From assembly GCA_030691835.1 (NCBI GenBank), contig JAUYDO010000282.1, forward strand, positions 1-5,033: 5,033 bases of DNA, given 5' to 3'. The stretch is from Dehalococcoidia bacterium. GTDB taxonomy: Bacteria; Chloroflexota; Dehalococcoidia; Dehalococcoidales; UBA3254. A program made the position numbers and the translations under genes. Under the pieces are notes generated by a model. The model made no database searches. It saw nothing but the letters and a program-made list of their open reading frames with translations, and had not been told where the DNA came from. The number at the start of each line of letters is the position of its first letter. The stretch's first letter is position 1. Below, piece after piece: positions 1 to 5,033 of the stretch.

Positions 1-22
1 TCCGGATCAAGTCCGGAATGAC
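1..22 (-). repeat. Palindromic repeat, part of the left MITE copy
   Basis: TCCGGA at 1-6 and again at 12-17 pair around the 5-base loop TCAAG, followed by the arm end GGAATGAC (15-22). The stem would be completed by bases just outside the window. The same 22-base unit occurs in reverse complement at 4867-4888 with only two differences. Those two differences pair with each other in the stem. GTCATTCC/GGAATGAC palindromes of this type are familiar as dispersed repeats in several bacterial lineages. Confidence 0.75.
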
Positions 23-58
23 AGCGACTGTAAAGGCATTTGTAAGACAATACACTAG
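1..58 (-). mobile_element. Partial MITE copy (inner end), inserted in the AOR gene
   Basis: This is one end of the same element that is complete at 4831-4975, in the opposite orientation. Read on the minus strand from position 58 it gives a terminal repeat CTAGTGTATTGTC (46-58) that matches the complete copy's CTAGTGTAGTGTC at 12 of 13 bases. A 6-base spacer follows, then the subterminal motif ATGCCTTTAC (30-39), and the palindrome beginning GTCATTCC (15-22). The distance from terminal repeat to palindrome is 23 bases in both copies. The rest of the element lies left of the window. No transposase is encoded, so a non-autonomous element mobilised in trans is inferred. The CTAG edge fits a family that targets CTAG, such as IS630/Tc1-mariner with TA duplication, but the family is not proven. 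Confidence 0.8.
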
Positions 59-1782
59 TAATCGGGTGCGGGCCGCTGGTAGGTACTCTGGCACCGGCCG
101 CTTGCCGCACGAGCATTGCCTCTAAAAACGCCTTCTCCAACGGTATTGGTACAGCCAATATGGGCGGGCATTTTGCCCCGGAACTTAAATTTGCCGGATA
201 CGACCACATTGTATTTCAGGGTAATGCCAGGACGCCGGTCTACCTGTGGATTGACGACGGTCGGGTTGAGATTAGGGATGCCCGGGGACTCTGGGGAAAG
301 ACTACTCGGGATACTGAGGACCTAATAAAAGCAGAAGTCAGTGACCAGGATATCCAGATAATGTCCATCGGCCCAGCGGGCGAAAACCTGGTGAGGGGGG
401 CCTGTATTATCGCTAACAGGAACCGGGCGGCGGGCAGATGTGGTGTCGGTGCCATCATGGGGTCGAAGAATCTGAAGGCGGCCGCCGTCAGGGGTACGGG
501 CTCCATAAAAATCGCCCATCCCGACCGGTTCATGGCGGCAGTCGGTGATGCCCGGGCGAGGCTGGAGAAATCAAAAGGACTGGGCGTGCTCCGTAAATAT
601 GGGACGGTTGGTGTATTACCCGGCGAGAACGAAATCTGTAGTATAGCCTATAAGAACTTCCAGGGAAGCCGTATCCCGGCCGAGCAGGTCAAGAAAATAC
701 ACCCCGATATTTTCAAGGAAAAGTATATGCGGCGGGACATGGCCTGCTTTGGCTGTCCACTGCACTGTGATAAGTACTACCGAATTGACGAAGGTCCGTA
801 TGCTGGCCTGGCCACCGAGGGTTTTCAACTGGATGCCGTGGCCAATTTCGGCGGTAAGCTGGCTATTGAATATCCGCCGGCGGTTATAAAGGGGTGTGCC
901 CTCTGTGACGAGCTGGGTCTGGATGAAGATAACGCTGTTTGTGTGCTGTCCTGGGCCTTCGAGTGCTATCAGCGGGGCATCCTCACCGACAAAGATACCG
1001 ATGGCTTGAAGCTCGAGTGGGGCGATTATGGGGTGGTCTTTGAGCTATTGAGAAAAATGGCCCACCGGGAGGGGTTCGGGAATATACTGGCCGAGGGTTG
1101 CAAGCGTGCTGCTGGAATCATCGGTCGGGATAGCGGGTATTATGCGTTACATACCAAGGGACAGGATCTGCACGAAGAAGTAAGGATGCCTATCGGCTGG
1201 GGCTTTGGCACTTCGGTAGCTACCAGAGGAGGTGGGCACACTACCGGCGCCTCAGTATGGGAAATTATGAACATGGTTGACCCGACAATAGGCGACTTCG
1301 CCAAGAAGATTGGAGTCAGGTCACTTGACCCCGCGGCGTATACCGATAAAGCCAAGCTAACGGTGTACATGGAGCGTGTACAGACTGTGGTGAACTCTTT
1401 TGGTCTCTGCATGTTTGTGGCGGCATGGGTCGACCCGTCCTTAATATCACTCAAAGAACTGGCCGAGTTATATTCGGCGGCTACTGGCTGGGAGACCACT
1501 GAAGAGGAATTGATCAGGGCTTCAGACCGAGTTCTGAACCTGGAAAAGGCCTTTAATGCCATCCATGCTGGTCTCGGGCGTAAGGACGATTACCCACCGG
1601 AGAGAAGCCTTAAAGAGCCGATAAGTGCTGGTCGCTATCAGGGCTTCAGCCTCTCAAAAGAAAGATATGACGAGATGCTCGATGAATACTACCGGCTGCG
1701 TGGCTGGGATGTAGCTACGGGATGGCCGACGAGGCAGACTCTTGGGGACCTGGGTCTGTCTGACGTCGCCGATGACTTGTAA
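58..1782 (+). CDS. aor: Aldehyde:ferredoxin oxidoreductase, 5' end cut off by a MITE
   Basis: This is a tungstopterin/[4Fe-4S] enzyme family of the cytoplasm that oxidises aldehydes to carboxylates (or the reverse) with ferredoxin. Residues are numbered here from Val at 58, and comparison is with the Pyrococcus furiosus enzyme recalled from memory. Visible motifs are the pterin-contacting Arg17 and Asn34 (Arg76 and Asn93 equivalents), SIGPAGENLV, GVGAIMGSKNLKA, cluster ligands Cys230, Cys233, Cys237 and Cys451, the pterin motif DELGLD at 284-289 and the active-site His394. The second pterin motif reads NSFGLC (446-451), with Asn for the usual Asp. Asp259 sits where Glu313 is expected. The C-terminus is complete. 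Roughly 58 N-terminal residues are missing because a MITE ends at the CTAG of 55-58, and the frame has a stop at 43-45. The first in-frame start is ATG 160, without a Shine-Dalgarno. Starting there would lose both pterin contacts, so this is probably a recent pseudogene although the remaining 540 codons are undamaged. The substrate is unknown. Confidence 0.9.
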   Translation, partial: VIGCGPLVGTLAPAACRTSIASKNAFSNGIGTANMGGHFAPELKFAGYDHIVFQGNARTPVYLWIDDGRVEIRDARGLWGKTTRDTEDLIKAEVSDQDIQIMSIGPAGENLVRGACIIANRNRAAGRCGVGAIMGSKNLKAAAVRGTGSIKIAHPDRFMAAVGDARARLEKSKGLGVLRKYGTVGVLPGENEICSIAYKNFQGSRIPAEQVKKIHPDIFKEKYMRRDMACFGCPLHCDKYYRIDEGPYAGLATEGFQLDAVANFGGKLAIEYPPAVIKGCALCDELGLDEDNAVCVLSWAFECYQRGILTDKDTDGLKLEWGDYGVVFELLRKMAHREGFGNILAEGCKRAAGIIGRDSGYYALHTKGQDLHEEVRMPIGWGFGTSVATRGGGHTTGASVWEIMNMVDPTIGDFAKKIGVRSLDPAAYTDKAKLTVYMERVQTVVNSFGLCMFVAAWVDPSLISLKELAELYSAATGWETTEEELIRASDRVLNLEKAFNAIHAGLGRKDDYPPERSLKEPISAGRYQGFSLSKERYDEMLDEYYRLRGWDVATGWPTRQTLGDLGLSDVADDL

Positions 1783-1814
1783 AAGGCGCGTCACTGATTG
1801 AATGCAGCCGCCAG

Positions 1815-1847
1815 AAGGAAGGAGGTGAACAAATGGGGGTAACTTGA
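1815..1847 (+). other. Strong Shine-Dalgarno with a four-codon ORF
   Basis: AAGGAAGGAGGTGAAC (1815-1830) is a near-perfect complement of the 16S rRNA 3' end. It is spaced ideally before ATG 1833, yet the frame reads only Met-Gly-Val-Thr and stops at TGA 1845-1847. It lies 50 bases after the AOR stop codon, and its stop overlaps the -35 box of the dctP promoter. It may be a leader mini-ORF or the remnant start of a lost gene that once followed AOR. The ribosome-binding match is seen directly; a function is not. Confidence 0.4.
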
Positions 1848-1872
1848 CAAAATCGAGGCAGGGTTATATCAT
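1844..1872 (+). promoter_or_regulatory. Sigma70-type promoter for dctP and the flavoprotein gene
   Basis: A perfect -35 box TTGACA (1844-1849), a 17-base spacer and a -10 box TATCAT (1867-1872, one mismatch to TATAAT) predict transcription starting near 1879, about 49 bases before the dctP start. It would make dctP and the flavoprotein gene independent of the interrupted AOR gene upstream. No clear operator or riboswitch is seen in the short leader. Confidence 0.65.
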
Positions 1873-1916
1873 TTTGACACTAGGGGTTTGTCCGAAAACG
1901 ACCCAATCATTACAGT

Positions 1917-1922
1917 GAGGTG
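1917..1922 (+). promoter_or_regulatory. Ribosome binding site of dctP
   Basis: GAGGTG lies five bases before ATG 1928, a good Shine-Dalgarno match at normal spacing. It supports this start over any other, and so does the signal peptide that begins exactly there. Confidence 0.75.
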
Positions 1923-1927
1923 GAAAC

Positions 1928-3115
1928 ATGAAAAGGTTTCTGGTATTCTCATTAGTTGTTCTGGTGTTGTCTGCTTTGGTTATGGCTGGCTGTGCCGCAC
2001 CATCGCCTGCACCCGCCCCGGCACCGGCACCGGCACCATCACCTGCACCTGCACCTGCTCCGAAACCGGCTGCATCACCGGCACCAGCTCCGGCGACGGC
2101 TCCTGCTCAAAAGGTTATAGAACTGAAATTCGCCCACTTCCAATCGCCGACCAGCTATGCAAACATCAACTTCCTGCATCCGTGGGCAAAGAAGATTGAA
2201 GAAGCGACGAAGGGCAAGGTAAAAGTGACCGAATACCCGGCAGAGACTTTGGCTAAGGAAAAGGAGACCGTCACTGCCGTTGAGACAGGAATCGCCGACA
2301 TTGGCTGGGTGTCTATATCTAATATCAGGGGTCGTTTCCCGCTGGCTGAGGTTACAGGTCTTCCCTTCATGGGAATATCCGGTGGCAAGGATGAAAAGGG
2401 CAATGCACTATCCATTGGCAAGGCGAACAGCCTCGTCGCATGGGAGCTTTATCAGAACCTGCCCGAGATGCAAAAGGAGTTCTCAAGCGTAAAGGTGCTC
2501 TTCACCCATAATACAGAACTGGTTAATATTGTGACTACCAAGAAGCCTGTTCGCAATCTGGAGGACCTGCGCGGGATGAAACTCAGGAGCACTGCCGGTC
2601 TATTGACGGAACTGGTGAAACAGCTCGGAGCTACTCCGGTACCTATTCCCCTGGGTGAAGTGTACGAAGCGGCTCAGAAGGGCGTGATAGATGGTGCCGC
2701 GGCGAACACGGGGCAGATAATCAACTCCAGGCTTTATGAGCTGCTCCGTTACAAGACTGATATCAATCTGGGCATTACTACAATGTTTGCCATGATAATG
2801 AACCTTGATAAATGGAACAGTCTGCCCCCTGATGTTCAGGAAGGATTACAGAGTGTGACTGGTCGAGCTGGCGCTGAGTTCGCCGGCGAGGCGGGTTACG
2901 GCTTTGGTCTACGGCAAGCGCTTGAAGACGCTATGAAAAAGGGCGGCTACAAGTGGGAGATTGTAAGCGCTTCTCCAGAAGAGGCGGAGAGATGGAAGGC
3001 AATCGCCGGTAAGCCCATGTGGGACACATGGCTTAAAGAAATGCAAAGTAAAGGTCTGGCCGGTCAGAAAGCTTTTGATGAACTTTTGAGATTACAGAAG
3101 AAATACCAGGGATGA
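1928..3115 (+). CDS. dctP: TRAP transporter solute-binding lipoprotein, DctP family
   Basis: This is the extracytoplasmic binding protein of a tripartite ATP-independent periplasmic (TRAP) transporter. Such proteins usually capture carboxylates and pass them to the DctQ/DctM permease. The 395-residue protein starts with MKR and a hydrophobic stretch ending in MAGC, so Cys22 is the likely lipidated residue (Met rather than Leu at -3). A flexible Ala-Pro-Ser linker spans residues 23-61, and the binding domain starts at about residue 63 (VIELKFAHF). Family features include the DLRGMKLRS segment with Arg220, which aligns with the conserved substrate-carboxylate Arg, then the LGATPVPIPLGEVYEA and QKGVIDG segments and the late LPPDVQEGL. 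The length exceeds the usual 320-350 residues mainly because of the linker. Lipid anchoring suggests a Gram-positive-like or monoderm envelope. No permease genes adjoin it here. It has its own promoter and lies 18 bases before the flavoprotein gene, probably in one operon. The ligand cannot be read from the sequence. Confidence 0.92.
   Translation: MKRFLVFSLVVLVLSALVMAGCAAPSPAPAPAPAPAPSPAPAPAPKPAASPAPAPATAPAQKVIELKFAHFQSPTSYANINFLHPWAKKIEEATKGKVKVTEYPAETLAKEKETVTAVETGIADIGWVSISNIRGRFPLAEVTGLPFMGISGGKDEKGNALSIGKANSLVAWELYQNLPEMQKEFSSVKVLFTHNTELVNIVTTKKPVRNLEDLRGMKLRSTAGLLTELVKQLGATPVPIPLGEVYEAAQKGVIDGAAANTGQIINSRLYELLRYKTDINLGITTMFAMIMNLDKWNSLPPDVQEGLQSVTGRAGAEFAGEAGYGFGLRQALEDAMKKGGYKWEIVSASPEEAERWKAIAGKPMWDTWLKEMQSKGLAGQKAFDELLRLQKKYQG
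1994..2107 (+). repeat. Imperfect hexamer repeat encoding an Ala-Pro linker
   Basis: Within dctP, tandem six-base units of the type GCACCG/GCACCT/GCTCCG encode repeated Ala-Pro dipeptides with occasional Ser, Lys and Thr. Because the unit is six bases, gain or loss of copies changes linker length without a frameshift. The low-complexity composition also keeps another frame open (1888-2199), which is not a gene. Confidence 0.8.
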
Positions 3116-3133
3116 TGGTTGAATATAGGCTAG

Positions 3134-4834
3134 ATGTATAATCTGACAGAACTGGGTGAGTCAATCAGCACAGAGGTGCTTGTCCTCGGCGGCGGCATTG
3201 CTGGCTGTTTTGCCGCCATAAAAGCACGGGAAGCCGGACTGGACGTAACCCTGGTAGATAAGGGGTACGTCGGGAGGGGCGGTGAAAGCCATCAGATGTC
3301 CGGCGTTCTCACCTGCTTTGACCCCGAGCAGGATAATTATGACGCCTGGTTCAGGGAGTGTGTAGAGGCAAGCCAGTGGGTGGCTGACCAGCACCGCCTC
3401 GACGGCATGATATATGAGACCCGTGAGCGTATTCGTGACCTGGAAAACTGGGGTGCTACATTTCAAAAAGAGAACGGGAAATTCATCCGCAGAGCAGGGG
3501 TTGGTCACTACTATGCGCGGAATGTGGTGATGACCAGAGGCGGTTTCCAGCTTATGTCCGCCGTCAGGGGAGAGGTCATACGTCAGGGCGTCCACTTGAT
3601 TCAGAGAGTTATGGTTACTGACCTTCTCACCTCTGATGGCGAGCTCCCCACCGGCGGTAAGGTTGTCGGTGCCATTGGTTTTGACTTGGTCAGAGGCAAG
3701 TTCTACGTTTTCAAGGCTAAAACAGTTATTATCACTACTGGCTCCACCAGAGCCATTGCTCCCAGGTTAACCATGCCTAACCTGAGTGGCGATGGTAAAG
3801 GCATGGCTTTCCGTGCCGGCTGTGAGATGAGGAACGTGGAGCTGGCTCTGGCAAGTTTGAATGCCGTCGGCTTTAATTGCGCCTCCGGCGAGAATATCCT
3901 GGTCGGGGAGGGCGCCTTCTTTGTTAATGCCAGGGGCGAGAGATTTATGCAAAAGTGGGACCCTCAACGGGTGGACCGCGCTCCCAGGGCTGTCCTGACC
4001 CTGGCTATGGCAATTGAGGAAAAGGAAGGCAGGGGTCCAATTTACCTTGATGCCACACAACTGAGCGAATCTGCTTATTATAGAATTGAAAAAGCCATTC
4101 CCATTGTCGTCGGGTCGTTTGATGCAGGCGGAGTTAGCCTGCGCGAGAACAGAATCCCGTACACGCCAGCAATACACGACCACGGTCCGGGCGGAATCAG
4201 AGTGGATAAGCACGATGCAACCACCTTAAGCGGGCTGTTTGCCGCCGGGGCGGCTTCAGACCATGCCGAGAGTGGCGCGTCCAACGTCATTGGTCACGGC
4301 ATGCTATCTGCAATCGGGGGATACCGCGCCGGCGTGGCTGCTAGCAGATACGCCTCTGGGTCTAACGAACCACAGTTGAATCGTGCACAGGTTGAGCGGC
4401 TTAAGAAGCTTGCGCTGGCGCCAATGGAACGCAAGTCTTTATTTAGCCACGGAGAGGTCCGCTGGGAGCTGAAGGAGAGGTTGTGGGGTGATGGCCTGCT
4501 TGGTCCGCTCAGGACAGAGAGCAAACTGAAGAAAGCCATTGGCATAATAGAGGAAGCAAAAGCCGAAAAACTTCCCGGAATCAGTGCCCGGGACTATCAC
4601 GAGTTAGCCAGGGTGCTCGGTTTGGCTAACGAGTTGCTATACGTTGAGCTTCTCGCCAGGTGCGCTCTGCTGCGGACAGAGAGCAGAGGTTCTCATTACA
4701 GGGAGGACTATCCTCAAAGGGATGACGTCAACTGGCTCAAGTGGGTGATTGCTAAAACTGACGGTAAGAAGATAGCTGTATGGGCGGAGCGCATACCGTT
4801 TGACGAGTACCCTCTCAAGCCGCAAATTAGCTAG
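3134..4834 (+). CDS. FAD-dependent oxidoreductase, fumarate reductase/succinate dehydrogenase flavoprotein fold
   Basis: This is a 566-residue soluble flavoprotein of the FrdA/SdhA/AprA superfamily. An N-terminal Rossmann motif GGGIAG (19-24) is followed by the ribose-binding acid Asp42 in TLVDKG. Next come a GEGAFFVNARGERFM segment (258-272), Arg285 at the place of the SdhA catalytic Arg286, HDHGPGGI (348-355, the capping/active-site region), an FAD-binding LFAAGAAS segment, and the C-terminal helical domain with RTESRGSHYRED from Arg514. His53 in ESHQMSG resembles the SdhA segment with the covalent-FAD histidine, but the context is weak. The substrate-carboxylate Arg of SdhA (Arg399, in GANRLGG) is replaced: the segment reads GASNVIGHG at 381-389, so it is probably not a standard succinate dehydrogenase. 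There is no signal peptide, so it should be cytoplasmic. ATG 3134 directly follows an in-frame stop and has only a weak AGG Shine-Dalgarno at 3127-3129. It is probably co-transcribed with dctP. The usual iron-sulfur partner is not in the window; the MITE begins at its stop codon. Confidence 0.88.
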   Translation: MYNLTELGESISTEVLVLGGGIAGCFAAIKAREAGLDVTLVDKGYVGRGGESHQMSGVLTCFDPEQDNYDAWFRECVEASQWVADQHRLDGMIYETRERIRDLENWGATFQKENGKFIRRAGVGHYYARNVVMTRGGFQLMSAVRGEVIRQGVHLIQRVMVTDLLTSDGELPTGGKVVGAIGFDLVRGKFYVFKAKTVIITTGSTRAIAPRLTMPNLSGDGKGMAFRAGCEMRNVELALASLNAVGFNCASGENILVGEGAFFVNARGERFMQKWDPQRVDRAPRAVLTLAMAIEEKEGRGPIYLDATQLSESAYYRIEKAIPIVVGSFDAGGVSLRENRIPYTPAIHDHGPGGIRVDKHDATTLSGLFAAGAASDHAESGASNVIGHGMLSAIGGYRAGVAASRYASGSNEPQLNRAQVERLKKLALAPMERKSLFSHGEVRWELKERLWGDGLLGPLRTESKLKKAIGIIEEAKAEKLPGISARDYHELARVLGLANELLYVELLARCALLRTESRGSHYREDYPQRDDVNWLKWVIAKTDGKKIAVWAERIPFDEYPLKPQIS

Positions 4835-4975
4835 TGTAGTGTCACAGTAACACCTTAACAATGTCTGTCATTCCGTACTTGATACGGAATCCAAGTTGCC
4901 CTCTGGATTCCAGCCTTCGCTGGAATGACATCAAAATCCGTCCTAGGTCAAGATATATACGAGACACTACACTAG
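4831..4975 (+). mobile_element. Complete MITE with 13-bp terminal inverted repeats
   Basis: CTAGTGTAGTGTC (4831-4843) and GACACTACACTAG (4963-4975) are perfect inverted repeats bounding 145 bp. Each end also carries a subterminal motif after a 6-base spacer: ACACCTTAAC (4850-4859) and, in reverse complement, ATATCTTGAC (4947-4956). The interior holds a two-hairpin palindromic repeat and no ORF. The outer CTAG at each end fits insertion into a CTAG target, either with TA duplication (IS630/Tc1-mariner type) or with a 4-base CTAG duplication (some IS5-family members). Which one cannot be told from a single site. No transposase is present. The left CTAG supplies the TAG stop of the flavoprotein gene, and the right CTAG supplies the stop of a convergent minus-strand frame. 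Confidence 0.85.
4867..4929 (+). repeat. GTCATTCC/GGAATGAC palindromic repeat with two hairpins
   Basis: The unit begins with GTCATTCC (4867-4874) and ends with GGAATGAC (4922-4929). It contains two perfect 8-bp hairpins: ATTCCGTA/TACGGAAT with a 5-base loop (4870-4890) and ATTCCAGC/GCTGGAAT with a 4-base loop (4907-4926). It forms the core of the MITE. The hairpins could slow or end transcription between the convergent genes, but no T-run follows, so this is not called a terminator. Confidence 0.85.
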
Positions 4976-5033
4976 GACTGTTTTGTGCGCTCCTGGATGA
5001 GCTTTTCGCCGTGTTCCAGCAGGACTTTAGCCC
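4972..5033 (-). CDS. 3' end of a convergent gene of unknown function (partial)
   Basis: On the minus strand a frame open from the window edge ends with the 19 residues AKVLLEHGEKLIQERTKQS and a TAG stop (4972-4974). The peptide looks like a charged amphipathic C-terminal helix, and its stop lies exactly in the CTAG at the MITE boundary, mirroring the flavoprotein stop on the other side. The piece is too short to assign a family. Two plus-strand frames are also open over these 60 bases, so the call rests on the composition of the peptide and the placement of the stop. Confidence 0.45.
   Translation of the reverse strand, partial: AKVLLEHGEKLIQERTKQS

Noticed and set aside
46..57. The in-frame residues DNTL just before Val 58, which resemble the usual AOR segment
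   Set aside because: These bases are the MITE terminal repeat (12 of 13 matches to the complete copy), so the resemblance is partly accidental. Only the last codon or two can be AOR sequence restored by the CTAG target.
1140..1562. Minus-strand open frames inside the three large genes (for example 1140-1562, 3161-3595, 3767-4213)
   Set aside because: They lie wholly opposite well-supported coding sequence, and their translations show no recognisable domains.
1874..1902. A second TTGACA at 1874-1879 as another -35 box
   Set aside because: No -10-like hexamer occurs at 16-18 bases (the 17-bp position reads AACGAC), and the first TTGACA has an excellent partner.
1883..1904. Possible hairpin in the dctP leader (GGGGTTT against AAAC..CCC)
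   Set aside because: The pairing is interrupted and short, so it does not support an attenuator or riboswitch.
1888..2199. Overlapping 103-codon frame rich in Gly, Thr and Cys across the dctP start
   Set aside because: It is the shifted reading of the hexamer array in dctP, has no family resemblance, and competes with a frame that has a signal peptide, lipobox and binding domain.
4867..4929. Rho-independent terminator after the flavoprotein gene
   Set aside because: Stable hairpins exist but no T-run follows either of them, and they are explained as the palindromic core of the MITE.

Overview
The window carries three plus-strand genes of anaerobic carbon metabolism, bracketed by two copies of one small non-autonomous inverted-repeat element (MITE). 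An uncultured anaerobic bacterium is likely. The Ala-Pro-rich lipoprotein linker, the aldehyde:ferredoxin oxidoreductase (AOR), the orphan TRAP binding protein and the GTCATTCC/GGAATGAC palindromes recall Dehalococcoidia-type Chloroflexota. That placement is an impression from familiarity; no marker gene is present.

Layout. Positions 1-58 are the inward-facing end of a MITE copy whose remainder lies left of the window. It ends in CTAG inside an AOR gene. The AOR frame runs from about 58 to 1782, is intact to its C-terminus, and lacks roughly the first 58 codons. The gap 1783-1927 holds a very strong Shine-Dalgarno followed by a four-codon ORF, then a near-consensus sigma70-type promoter (TTGACA, 17 bp, TATCAT). 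Next come dctP (1928-3115), encoding a lipoprotein solute-binding protein of a TRAP transporter, and 18 bp later a FrdA/SdhA-fold flavoprotein gene (3134-4834). Its stop codon lies in the CTAG at the left edge of a complete 145-bp MITE (4831-4975). The last 60 bp look like the 3' end of a convergent minus-strand gene whose stop codon lies in the CTAG at the other MITE edge.

How the genes may work together (inference): the binding protein would capture a carboxylate outside the membrane, the flavoprotein would oxidise or reduce an organic acid, and the AOR would interconvert a carboxylate and an aldehyde with ferredoxin. DctQ/DctM permeases and an iron-sulfur partner for the flavoprotein are not in the window. 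The AOR is probably disabled by the insertion, whereas dctP and the flavoprotein gene have their own promoter and look intact.

The most noteworthy structure is the MITE family. Three visible termini share a 13-bp end, a 6-bp spacer and a subterminal AYRYCTTNAC motif. An internal palindrome differs between the copies by paired changes that preserve its stem. Both insertions sit at CTAG. One breaks a gene, and the other sits in what was apparently a 4-bp CTAG overlap between two convergent stop codons, leaving both genes intact.
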